Source: Cladorhizidae sp. MBARI D1340-BT2 (lineage: Eukaryota; Porifera; Demospongiae; Poecilosclerida; Cladorhizidae). From it: a stretch of 64,000 nt of DNA. Positions 38,301 to 51,736 of this stretch are shown here, in pieces (within the stretch, counting starts at the first letter, position 1; the number at the start of each line of letters is the position of its first letter). Both the position numbers and the translations under genes were made by a program. The DNA is taken from assembly GCA_028752905.1 (NCBI GenBank), contig JAQNBH010000252.1, forward strand, positions 1,116,001-1,180,000, read 5' to 3'. The notes below the pieces were generated by a model, which was not told the DNA's origin, made no database searches, and worked only from the letters and a program-made list of their open reading frames with translations.

Positions 38301-41300
38301 CTCTTGATACCAAACATCCGTATATTCTGCATACATAGAATCACAAGATAGGTTTCTCTATGTGTTCTCTATCTTGATGCTAAACAGGTTAGCTTCATAG
38401 ATTCTCCACACTTCACTGTATAAACTTGATATACAGCTATTAAGATAGGTCTCTCCCTGTGCTCTCTGTTGATATCAAACATCCATAATATTCTGCACAC
38501 TTCACTGTAATGGACTTGATATGATTCGAATGATAGGTTTCATTATGTGTTCTCTATCTTGATATTTGCCCTAATTTGGTCTATATGTTTCTCATTTTCC
38601 CCCCAAAAATCTTGTTATTTTGCCGTAAAGCTCATAACTTTTCTACACTTTACCCAAAAAAGATAATTTTTATATCACCGGATAGCCCTTCTAATTATCT
38701 GTCTTTTGTAAGTGCCAAAATTTTGAGTACTCTAAGTATTAGCAAGTTATGGTGATTTGAAGTGGTAAGGTTTGCGCTCTTTCCTGGCGTTTTACAGTTG
38801 CCAAAGCGGTGGCCTGCCAGTGAAAAACCACTAAATTTATTGATAATCTGTTGACATGTTGCAGATAAGGGCCTTCTCTATCAGTTGACAAAATCTGGGA
38901 CTTTGGTCTTGTTAATTAGGGCAGTTATGAATTGTACTCTTACTTGATGCTAAACATGTTAGCTTCGTAGATTATCCACACTTCACTGAATAGACTTGAT
39001 GTATAGCTATTAAGATAGGACTCTCTAAGTGCTCTCTCTTGATACCAAACATCCATATATTCTGCACACTTCACTGTAATGGACTTGCAAGATAGGTATC
39101 TCTCAGTGTTCTCTATCTTGAGCTAAACATGTTAGCTTCATAGATTCTCCACACTTCACTGAATAGAGTTGATATATAGCTCTAAAGGTAGGCCTCTCTC
39201 TGTTCTCTCTCTTGATACCAAACATCCGTATATTCTGCATACATAGAATCACAAGATAGGTTTCTCTATGTGTTCTCTATCTTGATGCTAAACAGGTTAG
39301 CTTCATAGATTCTCCACACTTCACTGTATAAACTTGATATATAGCTATTAAGATAGGTCTCTCCCTGTGCTCTCTGTTGATATCAAACATCCATAATATT
39401 CTGCAAACTTCACTGTAATGGACTTGATATGATTCGAATGATAGGTTTCATTATGTGTTCTCTATCTTGATATTTGCCATAATTTGGTCTATATGTTTCT
39501 CATTTCCCCCCCAAAAATCTTGTTATTTTGCCGTAAAGCTCATAACTTTACTACACTTTACCCAAAAAAGATAATTTTTATATCACCGGATAGCCCTTCT
39601 AATTATCTGTCTTTTGTACGTGCCAAAATTTTGAGTACTCTAAGTATTAGCAAGTTATGGTGATTTGAAGTGGTAAGGTTTGCGATCTTTCCTGGCGTTT
39701 TCCAGTTGCCAAAGCGGTGGCCTGCCAGTGAAAAACCACTACATTTATTGATAATCTGTTGACTTGTTGCAGATAAGGGCCTTCTCTATCAGTTGACAAA
39801 ATCTGGGACTTTGGTCTTGTTAATTAGGGCAGTTATGAATTGTACTCTTACTTGATGCTAAACATGTTAGCTTCGTAGATTATCCACACTTCACTGAATA
39901 GACTTGATGTATAGCTATTAAGATAGGACTCTCTAAGTGCTCTCTCTTGATACCAAACATCCATATATTCTGCACACTTCACTGTAATGGACTTGCAAGA
40001 TAGGTATCTCTCAGTGTTCTCTATCTTGAGCTAAACATGTTAGCTTCATAGATTCTCCACACTTCACTGAATAGACTTGATATATAGCTCTAAAGGTAGG
40101 CCTCTCTCTGTTCTCTCTCTTGATACCAAACATCCGTATATTCTGCATACATAGAATCACAAGATAGGTTTCTCTATGTGTTCTCTATCTTGATGCTAAA
40201 CAGGTTAGCTTCATAGATTCTCCACACTTCACTGTATAAACTTGATATACAGCTATTAAGATAGGTCTCTCCCTGTGCTCTCTGTTGATATCAAACATCC
40301 ATAATATTCTGCATACTTCACTGTAATGGACTTGATATGATTCGAATGATAGGTTTCATTATATGTTCTCTATCTTGATATTTGCCCCAATTTGGTCTAT
40401 ATGTTTCTCATTTTCCCCCCCAAAATCTTGTTATTTTGCCGTAAAGCTCATAACTTTTCTACACTTTACCCAAAAAAGATCATTTTTATATCACCGGATA
40501 GCCCTTCTAATTATCTGTCTTTTGAAAGTGCCAAAATTTTGAGTACTCTAAGTATTAGCAAGTTATGGTGATTTGAAGTGGTAAGGTTTGCGATCTTTCC
40601 TGGCGTTTTACAGTTGCCAAAGCGGTGGCCTGCCAGTGAAAAACCACTACATTTATTGATAATCTGTTGACATGTTGCAGATAAGGGCCTTCTCTATCAG
40701 TTGACAAAATCTGGGACTTTGGTCTTGTTAATTAGGGCAGTTATGAATTGTACTCTTACTTGATGCTAAACATGTTAGCTTCGTAGATTATCCACACTTC
40801 ACTGAATAGACTTGATGTATAGCTATTAAGATAGGACTCTCTAAGTGCTCTCTCTTGATACCAAACATCCATATATTCTGCACACTTCACTGTAATGGAC
40901 TTGCAAGATAGGTATCTCTCAGTGTTCTCTATCTTGAGCTAAACATGTTAGCTTCATAGATTCTCCACACTTCACTGAATAGAGTTGATATATAGCTCTA
41001 AAGGTAGGCCTCTCTCTGTTCTCTCTCTTGATACCAAACATCCGTATATTCTGCATACATAGAATCACAAGATAGGTTTCTCTATGTGTTCTCTATCTTG
41101 ATGCTAAACAGGTTAGCTTCATAGATTCTCCAAACTTCACTGTATAAACTTGATATATAGCTATTAAGATAGGTCTCTCCCTGTGCTCTCTGTTGATATC
41201 AAACATCCATAATATTCTGCAAACTTCACTGTAATGGACTTGATATGATTCGAATGATAGGTTTCATTATGTGTTCTCTATCTTGATATTTGCCCTAATT

Positions 41301-41751
41301 TGGTCTATATGTTTCTCATTTCCCCCCCCAAAATCTTGTTATTTTGCCGTAAAGCTCATAACTTTTCTACACTTTACCCCAAAAAGATCATTTTTAGATC
41401 ACCGGATAGCCCTTCTAATTATCTGTCTTTTGTATGTGCCAAAATTTTGAGTACTCTAAGTATTAGCAAGTTATGATGATTTGAAGTGGTAAGGTTTGCG
41501 ATCTTTCCTGGCGTTTTCCAGTTGCCAAAGCGGTGGCCTGCCAGTGAAAAACCACTACATTTATTGATAATCTGTTGACTTTTTGCAGATAAGGGCCTTC
41601 TCTATCAGTTGACAAAATCTGGGACTTTGGTCTTGTTAATTAGGGCAGTTATGAATTGTACTCTTACTTGATGCTAAACATGTTAGCTTCGTAGATTATC
41701 CACACTTCACTGAATAGACTTGATGTATAGCTATTAAGATAGGACTCTCTA
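26321..41751 (+). repeat. 17-monomer higher-order repeat, copy 2 (units 30-46)
   Basis: Each unit repeats the tags of the unit 17 places earlier: 30=13, 31=14, 32=15, 34=17, 35=18 (including GGGATTTT), 36=19, 37=20 (including the 3-bp deletion), 38=21, 39=22, 40=23, 41=24 (including CTCTAACTTG and AAAAGTTAAT), 42=25, 43=26, 44=27, 45=28, 46=29. Unit 33 differs from 16 at three tags (AAACATCC, GTAATGG, CTACATTTA), so the copies are not completely identical. Offset is 15,430-15,431 bp. After unit 46 the series does not return to a third unit 13 type. Confidence 0.85.
32675..33579 (+). repeat. Unit 37, 905-bp monomer, copy of unit 20
   Basis: Same 3-bp deletion, GTTAGG and ATAGCACC tags as unit 20, starting 15,431 bp further on. 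It anchors the second copy of the 17-unit block. Confidence 0.85.
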
Positions 41752-42656
41752 AGTGCTCTCTCTTGATACCAAACATCCATATATTCTGCACACTTCACTG
41801 TAATGGACTTGCAAGATAGGTATCTCTCAGTGTTCTCTATCTTGAGCTAAACATGTTAGCTTCATAGATTCTCCACACTTCACTGAATAGAGTTGATATA
41901 TAGCTCTAAAGGTAGGCCTCTCTCTGTTCTCTCTCTTGATACCAAACATCCGTATATTCTGCATACATAGAATCACAAGATAGGTTTCTCTATGTGTTCT
42001 CTATCTTGATGCTAAACAGGTTAGCTTCATAGATTCTCCACACTTCACTGTATAAACTTGATATATAGCTATTAAGATAGGTCTCTCCCTGTGCTCTCTG
42101 TTGATATCAAACATCCATAATATTCTGCAAACTTCACTGTAATGGACTTGATATGATTCGAATGATAGGTTTCATTATGTGTTCTCTATCTTGATATTTG
42201 CCATAATTTGGTCTATATGTTTCTCATTTCCCCCCCAAAAATCTTGTTATTTTGCCGTAAAGCTCATAACTTTACTACACTTTACCCAAAAAAGATAATT
42301 TTTATAGCACCGGATAGCCCTTCTAATTATCTGTCTTTTGTACGTGCCAAAATTTTGAGTACTCTAAGTATTAGCAAGTTATGGTGATTTGAAGTGGTAA
42401 GGTTTGCGATCTTTCCTGGCGTTTTCCAGTTGCCAAAGCGGTGGCCTGCCAGTGAAAAACCACTACATTTATTGATAATCTGTTGACTTGTTGCAGATAA
42501 GGGCCTTCTCTATCAGTTGACAAAATCTGGGACTTTGGTCTTGTTAATTAGGGCAGTTATGAATTGTACTCTTACTTGATGCTAAACATGTTAGCTTCGT
42601 AGATTATCCACACTTCACTGAATAGACTTGAATAGCTATTAAGTTAGGACTCTCTA
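41752..42656 (+). repeat. Unit 47, 905-bp monomer, third copy of unit 20 type
   Basis: Same deletion and tags, but starting 9,077 bp after unit 37 rather than 15,431. This shows the change of phase of the higher-order repeat. Confidence 0.85.
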
Positions 42657-45380
42657 AGTGCTCTCTCTTGATACCAAACATCCATATATTCTGCACACTT
42701 CACTGTAATGGACTTGCAAGATAGGTATCTCTCAGTGTTCTCTATCTTGAGCTAAACATGTTAGCTTCATAGATTCTCCACACTTCACTGAATAGAGTTG
42801 ATATATAGCTCTAAAGGTAGGCCTCTCTCTGTTCTCTCTCTTGATACCAAACATCCGTATATTCTGCATACATAGAATCACAAGATAGGTTTCTCTATGT
42901 GTTCTCTATCTTGATGCTAAACAGGTTAGCTTCATAGATTCTCCAAACTTCACTGTATAAACTTGATATATAGCTATTAAGATAGGTCTCTCCCTGTGCT
43001 CTCTGTTGATATCAAACATCCATAATATTCTGCAAACTTCACTGTAATGGACTTGATATGATTCGAATGATAGGTTTCATTATGTGTTCTCTATCTTGAT
43101 ATTTGCCCTAATTTGGTCTATATGTTTCTCATTTTCCCCCCCAAAATCTTGTTATTTTGCCGTAAAGCTCATAACTTTTCTACACTTTACCCCAAAAAGA
43201 TCATTTTTAGATCACCGGATAGCCCTTCTAATTATCTGTCTTTTGTATGTGCCAAAATTTTGAGTACTCTAAGTATTAGCAAGTTATGATGATTTGAAGT
43301 GGTAAGGTTTGCGATCTTTCCTGGCGTTTTCCAGTTGCCAAAGCGGTGGCCTGCCAGTGAAAAACCACTACATTTATTGATAATCTGTTGACTTTTTGCA
43401 GATAAGGGCCTTCTCTATCAGTTGACAAAATCTGGGACTTTGGTCTTGTTAATTAGGGCAGTTATGAATTGTACTCTTACTTGATGCTAAACATGTTAGC
43501 TTCGTAGATTATCCACACTTCACTGAATAGACTTGATGTATAGCTATTAAGATAGGACTCTCTAAGTGCTCTCTCTTGATACCAAACATCCATATATTCT
43601 GCACACTTCACTGTAATGGACTTGCAAGATAGGTATCTCTCAGTGTTCTCTATCTTGAGCTAAACATGTTAGCTTCATAGATTCTCCACACTTCACTGAA
43701 TAGAGTTGATATATAGCTCTAAAGGTAGGCCTCTCTCTGTTCTCTCTCTTGATACCAAACATCCGTATATTCTGCATACATAGAATCACAAGATAGGTTT
43801 CTCTATGTGTTCTCTATCTTGATGCTAAACAGGTTAGCTTCATAGATTCTCCACACTTCACTGTATAAACTTGATATATAGCTATTAAGATAGGTCTCTC
43901 CCTGTGCTCTCTGTTGATATCAAACATCCATAATATTCTGCAAACTTCACTGTAATGGACTTGATATGATTCGAATGATAGGTTTCATTATGTGTTCTCT
44001 ATCTTGATATTTGCCATAATTTGGTCTATATGTTTCTCATTTCCCCCCCAAAAATCTTGTTATTTTGCCGTAAAGCTCATAACTTTACTACACTTTACCC
44101 AAAAAAGATAATTTTTATATCATCGGATAGCCCTTCTAATTATCTGTCTTTTGAAAGTGCCAAAATTTTGAGTACTCTAAGTATTAGCAAGTTATGGTGA
44201 TTTGAAGTGGTAAGGTTTGCGATCTTTCCTGGCGTTTTACAGTTGCCAAAGCGGTGGCCTGCCAGTGAAAAACCACTACATTTATTGATAATCTGTTGAC
44301 ATGTTGCAGATAAGGGCCTTCTCTATCAGTTGACAAAATCTGGGACTTTGGTCTTGTTAATTAGGGCAGTTATGAATTGTACTCTTACTTGATGCTAAAC
44401 ATGTTAGCTTCGTAGATTATCCACACTTCACTGAATAGACTTGATGTATAGCTATTAAGATAGGACTCTCTAAGTGCTCTCTCTTGATACCAAACATCCA
44501 TATATTCTGCACACTTCACTGTAATGGACTTGCAAGATAGGTATCTCTCAGTGTTCTCTATCTTGAGCTAAACATGTTAGCTTCATAGATTCTCCACACT
44601 TCACTGAATAGAGTTGATATATAGCTCTAAAGGTAGGCCTCTCTCTGTTCTCTCTCTTGATACCAAACATCCGTATATTCTGCATACATAGAATCACAAG
44701 ATAGGTTTCTCTATGTGTTCTCTATCTTGATGCTAAACAGGTTAGCTTCATAGATTCTCCACACTTCACTGTATAAACTTGATATATAGCTATTAAGATA
44801 GGTCTCTCCCTGTGCTCTCTGTTGATATCAAACATCCATAATATTCTGCACACTTCACTGTAATGGACTTGATATGATTCGAATGATAGGTTTCATTATG
44901 TGTTCTCTATCTTGATATTTGCCCTAATTTGGTCTATATGTTTCTCATTTCCCCCCCAAAAATCTTGTTATTTTGCCGTAAAGCTCATAACTTTTCTACA
45001 CTTTACCCCAAAAAGATAATTTTTATAGCACCGGATAGCCCTTCTAATTATCTGTCTTTTGTACGTGCCAAAATTTTGAGTACTCTAAGTATTAGCAAGT
45101 TATGGTGATTTGAAGTGGTAAGGTTTGCGATCTTTCCTGGCGTTTTCCAGTTGCCAAAGCGGTGGCCTGCCAGTGAAAAACCACTACATTTATTGATAAT
45201 CTGTTGACTTGTTGCAGATAAGGGCCTTCTCTATCAGTTGACAAAATCTGGGACTTTGGTCTTGTTAATTAGGGCAGTTATGAATTGTACTCTTACTTGA
45301 TGCTAAACATGTTAGCTTCGTAGATTATCCACACTTCACTGAATAGACTTGATGTATAGCTATTAAGTTAGGACTCTCTA
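41752..45380 (+). repeat. Satellite units 47-50, re-entry into the higher-order repeat at the unit 20 phase
   Basis: Units 47-50 carry the tags of units 20-23 and 37-40 in order: ATAGCACC with 3-bp deletion, then CCAAACTTC/AGATCACC/GACTTTTT, then ATATCATC/GAAAGTG, then C379/ATAGCACC/GTTAGG. They follow unit 46, which is of the unit 19/36 type. Units 43-50 as a whole therefore copy units 33-40 at an offset of 9,077 bp (10 units). The shared order ends near 45,380, where unit 51 lacks the unit 24/41 tags. Confidence 0.8.
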
Positions 45381-46288
45381 AGTGCTCTCTCTTGATACCA
45401 AACATCCATATATTCTGCACACTTCACTGTAATGGACTTGCAAGATAGGTATCTCTCAGTGTTCTCTATCTTGAGCTAAACATGTTAGCTTCATAGATTC
45501 TCCACACTTCACTGAATAGAGTTGATATATAGCTCTAAAGGTAGGCCTCTCTCTGTTCTCTCTCTTGATACCAAACATCCGTATATTCTGCATACATAGA
45601 ATCACAAGATAGGTTTCTCTATGTGTTCTATATCTTGATGCTAAACAGGTTAGCTTCATAGATTCTCCACACTTCACTGTATAAACTTGATATATAGCTA
45701 TTAAGATAGGTCTCTCCCTGTGCTCTCTGTTGATATCAAACATCCATAATATTCTGCACACTTCACTGTAATGGACTTGATATGATTCGAATGATAGGTT
45801 TCATTATGTGTTCTCTATCTTGATATTTGCCCTAATTTGGTCTATATGTTTCTCATTTTCCCCCCAAAAATCTTGTTATTTTGCCGTAAAGCTCATAACT
45901 TTTCTACACTTTACCCCAAAAAGATCATTTTTATATCACTGGATAGCCCTTCTAATTATCTATCTTTTGTACGTGCCAAAATTTTGACTACTCTAAGTAT
46001 TAGCAAGTTATGATGATTTGAAGTGGTAAGGTTTGCGATCTTTCCTGGCGTTTTCCAGTTGCCAAAGCGGTGGCCTGCCAGTGAAAAACCACTACATTTA
46101 TTGATAATCTGTTGACATGTTGCAGATAAGGGCCTTCTCTATCAGTTGACAAAATCTGGGACTTTGGTCTTGTTAATTAGGGCAGTTATGAATTGTACTC
46201 TTACTTGATGCTAAACATGTTAGCTTCGTAGATTATCCACACTTCACTGAATAGACTTGATGTATAGCTATTAAGATAGGACTCTCTA
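45381..46288 (+). repeat. Satellite unit 51, first monomer of the right domain
   Basis: This is the first unit with A250 (TGTTCTATATCTTG), together with G141 and C379. It also has CCCCAAAAAGATC, ATATCACTGG, a private TATCTATCTTTTG and a private TTTTGACTAC. It marks a sharp change of monomer population: A250 units are absent before it and frequent after it. Confidence 0.75.
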
Positions 46289-49200
46289 AGTGCTCTCTCT
46301 TGATACCAAACATCCATATATTCTGCACACTTCACTGTAATGGACTTGCAAGATAGGTATCTCTCAGTGTTCTCTATCTTGAGCTAAACATGTTAGCTTC
46401 ATAGATTCTCCACACTTCACTGAATAGAGTTGATATATAGCTCTAAAGGTAGGCCTCTCTCTGTTCTCTCTCTTGATACCAAACATCCGTATATTCTGCA
46501 TACATAGAATCACAAGATAGGTTTCTCTATGTGTTCTATATCTTGATGCTAAACAGGTTAGCTTCATAGATTCTCCACACTTCACTGTATAAACTTGATA
46601 TATAGCTATTAAGATAGGTCTCTCCCTGTGCTCTCTGTTGATATCAAACATCCATAATATTCTGCACACTTCACTGTAATGGACTTGATATGATTCGAAT
46701 GATAGGTTTCATTATGTGTTCTCTATCTTGATATTTGCCCTAATTTGGTCTATATGTTTCTCATTTTCCCCCCAAAAATCTTGTTATTTTGCCGTAAAGC
46801 TCATAACTTTTCTACACTTTACTCAAAAAAGATAATTTTTATATCACCGGATAGCCCTTCTAATTATCTGTCTTTTGTACGTGCCAAAATTTTGAGTACT
46901 CTAAGTATTAGCAAGTTATGGTGATTTGAAGTGGTAAGGTTTGCGATCTTTCCTGGCGTTTTCCAGTTGCCAAAGCGGTGGCCTGCCAGTGAAAAACCAC
47001 TACATTTATTGATAATCTGTTGACTTGTTGCAGATAAGGGCCTTCTCTATCAGTTGACAAAATCTGGGACTTTGGTCTTGTTAATTAGGGCAGTTATGAA
47101 TTGTACTCTTACTTGATGCTAAACATGTTAGCTTCGTAGATTATCCACACTTCACTGAATAGACTTGATGTATAGCTATTAAGATAGGACTCTCTAAGTG
47201 CTCTCTCTTGATACCAAACATCCATATATTCTGCACACTTCACTGTAATGGACTTGCAAGATAGGTATCTCTCAGTGTTCTCTATCTTGAGCTAAACATG
47301 TTAGCTTCATAGATTCTCCACACTTCACTGAATAGACTTGATATATAGCTCTAAAGGTAGGCCTCTCTCTGTTCTCTCTCTTGATACCAAACATCCGTAT
47401 ATTCTGCATACATAGAATCACAAGATAGGTTTCTCTATGTGTTCTCTATCTTGATGCTAAACAGGTTAGCTTCATAGATTCTCCACACTTCACTGTATAA
47501 ACTTGATATATAGCTATTAAGATAGGTCTCTCCCTGTGCTCTCTGTTGATATCAAACATCCATAATATTCTGCACACTTCACTGTAATGGACTTGATATG
47601 ATTCGAATGATAGGTTTCATTATGTGTTCTCTATCTTGATATTTGCCCTAATTTGGTCTATATGTTTCTCATTTTCCCCCCAAAAATCTTGTTATTTTGC
47701 CGTAAAGCTCATAACTTTTCTACACTTTACCCCAAAAAGATAATTTTTATAGCACCGGATAGCCCTTCTAATTATCTGTCTTTTGTATGTGCCAAAATTT
47801 TGAGTACTCTAAGTATTAGCAAGTTATGGTGATTTGAAGTGGTAAGGTTTGCGATCTTTCCTGGCGTTTTCCAGTTGCCAAAGCGGTGGCCTGCCAGTGA
47901 AAAACCACTACATTTATTGATAATCTGTTGACTTGTTGCAGATAAGGGCCTTCTCTATCAGTTGACAAAATCTGGGACTTTGGTCTTGTTAATTAGGGCA
48001 GTTATGAATTGTACTCTTACTTGATGCTAAACATGTTAGCTTCGTAGATTATCCACACTTCACTGAATAGACTTGATGTATAGCTATTAAGATAGGACTC
48101 TCTAAGTGCTCTCTCTTGATACCAAACATCCATATATTCTGCACACTTCACTGTAATGGACTTGCAAGATAGGTATCTCTCAGTGTTCTCTATCTTGAGC
48201 TAAACATGTTAGCTTCATAGATTCTCCACACTTCACTGAATAGAGTTGATATATAGCTCTAAAGGTAGGCCTCTCTCTGTTCTCTCTCTTGATACCAAAC
48301 ATCCGTATATTCTGCATACATAGAATCACAAGATAGGTTTCTCTATGTGTTCTATATCTTGATGCTAAACAGGTTAGCTTCATAGATTCTCCACACTTCA
48401 CTGTATAAACTTGATATATAGCTATTAAGATAGGTCTCTCCCTGTGCTCTCTGTTGATATCAAACATCCATAATATTCTGCACACTTCACTGTAATGGAC
48501 TTGATATGATTCGAATGATAGGTTTCATTATGTGTTCTCTATCTTGATATTTGCCCTAATTTGGTCTATATGTTTCTCATTTTCCCCCCAAAAATCTTGT
48601 TATTTTGCCGTAAAGCTCATAACTTTTCTACACTTTACTCAAAAAAGATAATTTTTATATCACCGGATAGCCCTTCTAATTATCTGTCTTTTGTACGTGC
48701 CAAAATTTTGAGTACTCTAAGTATTAGCAAGTTATGGTGATTTGAAGTGGTAAGGTTTGCGATCTTTCCTGGCGTTTTCCAGTTGCCAAAGCGGTGGCCT
48801 GCCAGTGAAAAACCACTACATTTATTGATAATCTGTTGACTTGTTGCAGATAAGGGCCTTCTCTATCAGTTGACAAAATCTGGGACTTTGGTCTTGTTAA
48901 TTAGGGCAGTTATGAATTGTACTCTTACTTGATGCTAAACATGTTAGCTTCGTAGATTATCCACACTTCACTGAATAGACTTGATGTATAGCTATTAAGA
49001 TAGGACTCTCTAAGTGCTCTCTCTTGATACCAAACATCCATATATTCTGCACACTTCACTGTAATGGACTTGCAAGATAGGTATCTCTCAGTGTTCTCTA
49101 TCTTGAGCTAAACATGTTAGCTTCATAGATTCTCCACACTTCACTGAATAGACTTGATATATAGCTCTAAAGGTAGGCCTCTCTCTGTTCTCTCTCTTGA

Positions 49201-49920
49201 TACCAAACATCCGTATATTCTGCATACATAGAATCACAAGATAGGTTTCTCTATGTGTTCTCTATCTTGATGCTAAACAGGTTAGCTTCATAGATTCTCC
49301 ACACTTCACTGTATAAACTTGATATATAGCTATTAAGATAGGTCTCTCCCTGTGCTCTCTGTTGATATCAAACATCCATAATATTCTGCACACTTCACTG
49401 TAATGGACTTGATATGATTCGAATGATAGGTTTCATTATGTGTTCTCTATCTTGATATTTGCCCTAATTTGGTCTATATGTTTCTCATTTTCCCCCCAAA
49501 AATCTTGTTATTTTGCCGTAAAGCTCATAACTTTTCTACACTTTACCCCAAAAAGATAATTTTTATAGCACCGGATAGCCCTTCTAATTATCTGTCTTTT
49601 GTATGTGCCAAAATTTTGAGTACTCTAAGTATTAGCAAGTTATGGTGATTTGAAGTGGTAAGGTTTGCGATCTTTCCTGGCGTTTTCCAGTTGCCAAAGC
49701 GGTGGCCTGCCAGTGAAAAACCACTACATTTATTGATAATCTGTTGACTTGTTGCAGATAAGGGCCTTCTCTATCAGTTGACAAAATCTGGGACTTTGGT
49801 CTTGTTAATTAGGGCAGTTATGAATTGTACTCTTACTTGATGCTAAACATGTTAGCTTCGTAGATTATCCACACTTCACTGAATAGACTTGATGTATAGC
49901 TATTAAGATAGGACTCTCTA
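46289..49920 (+). repeat. Dimeric higher-order repeat, units 52-53 and 54-55
   Basis: Units 52 and 54 share A250, C379, ACTCAAAAAAG (found only in these two) and GACTTG. Units 53 and 55 share C141, C379, CCCCAAAAAGATAA, ATAGCACC and GTATGTG. The two dimers are offset by 1,816 bp and I noticed no difference between them. Unit 64 is a further copy of the 53/55 type. Confidence 0.8.
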
Positions 49921-51736
49921 AGTGCTCTCTCTTGATACCAAACATCCATATATTCTGCACACTTCACTGTAATGGACTTGCAAGATAGGTATCTCTCAGT
50001 GTTCTCTATCTTGAGCTAAACATGTTAGCTTCATAGATTCTCCACACTTCACTGAATAGAGTTGATATATAACTCTAAAGGTAGGCCTCTCTCTGTTCTC
50101 TCTCTTGATACCAAACATCCGTATATTCTGCATACATAGAATCACAAGATAGGTTTCTCTATGTGTTCTCTATCTTGATGCTAAACAGGTTAGCTTCATA
50201 GATTCTCCACACTTCACTGTATAAACTTGATATAAAGCTATTAAGATAGGTCTCTCCCTGTGCTCTCTGTTGATATCAAACATCCATAATATTCTGCAAA
50301 CTTCACTGTAATGGACTTGATATGATTCGAATGATAGGTTTCATTATGTGTTCTCTATCTTGATATTTGCCCTAATTTGGTCTATATGTTTCTCATTTTC
50401 CCCCAAAAAATCTTGTTATTTTGCCGTAAAGCTCATAACTTTTCTACTCTTTACCCAAAAAAGATAATTTTTATATCACCGGATAGCCCTTCTAATTATC
50501 TGTCTTTTGAAAGTGCCAAAATTTTGAGTACTCTAAGTATTAGCAAGTTATGGTGATTTGAAGTGGTAAGGTTTGCGATCTTTCCTGGCGTTTTACAGTT
50601 GCCAAAGCGGTGGCCTGCCAGTGAAAAACCACTACATTTATTGATAATCTGTTGACATGTTGCAGATAAGGGCCTTCTCTATCAGTTGACAAAATCTGGG
50701 ACTTTGGTCTTGTTAATTAGGGCAGTTATGAATTGTACTCTTACTTGATGCTAAACATGTTAGCTTCGTAGATTATCCACACTTCACTGAATAGACTTGA
50801 TGTATAGCTATTAAGATAGGACTCTCTAAGTGCTCTCTCTTGATACCAAACATCCATATATTCTGCACACTTCACTGTAATGGACTTGCAAGATAGGTAT
50901 CTCTCAGTGTTCTCTATCTTGAGCTAAACATGTTAGCTTCATAGATTCTCCACACTTCACTGAATAGAGTTGATATATAGCTCTAAAGGTAGGCCTCTCT
51001 CTGTTCTCTCTCTTGATACCAAACATCCGTATATTCTGCATACATAGAATCACAAGATAGGTTTCTCTATGTGTTCTCTATCTTGATGCTAAACAGGTTA
51101 GCTTCATAGATTCTCCACACTTCACTGTATAAACTTGATATATAGCTATTAAGATAGGTCTCTCCCTGTGCTCTCTGTTGATATCAAACATCCATAATAT
51201 TCTGCACACTTCACTGTAATGGACTTGATATGATTCGAATGATAGGTTTCATTATGTGTTCTCTATCTTGATATTTGCCCTAATTTGGTCTATATGTTTC
51301 TCATTTCCCCCCCAAAAATCTTGTTATTTTGCCGTAAAGCTCATAACTTTTCTACACTTTACCCCAAAAAGATAATTTTTATAGCACCGGATAGCCCTTC
51401 TAATTATCTGTCTTTTGTACGTGCCAAAATTTTGAGTACTCTAAGTATTAGCAAGTTATGGTGATTTGAAGTGGTAAGGTTTGCGATCTTTCCTGGCGTT
51501 TTCCAGTTGCCAAAGCGGTGGCCTGCCAGTGAAAAACCACTACATTTATTGATAATCTGTTGACTTGTTGCAGATAAGGGCCTTCTCTATCAGTTGACAA
51601 AATCTGGGACTTTGGTCTTGTTAATTAGGGCAGTTATGAATTGTACTCTTACTTGATGCTAAACATGTTAGCTTCGTAGATTATCCACACTTCACTGAAT
51701 AGACTTGATGTATAGCTATTAAGTTAGGACTCTCTA
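49921..51736 (+). repeat. Satellite units 56-57
   Basis: Unit 56: G141, ATATAACTCT, private ATAAAGCTA at 313, A379, a T4-C5-A6 tract, private TTCTACTCTTTAC, GAAAGTG and TTTTACAG. Unit 65 shares ATATAACTCT, so units 54-56 and 63-65 appear to be parallel series. Unit 57 returns to the unit 23/40/50 type (C379, ATAGCACC, GTTAGG), a middle-domain type embedded in the right domain. Confidence 0.75.

Noticed and set aside
45456..45761. 101-codon minus-strand frame (also at 46364, 48180, 53627, 56350, 60881 and 62697) as a multicopy gene
   Set aside because: It begins at GTG, lies wholly in satellite modules, is internally repetitive only because the DNA is, and is interrupted by TAG in all other monomers.
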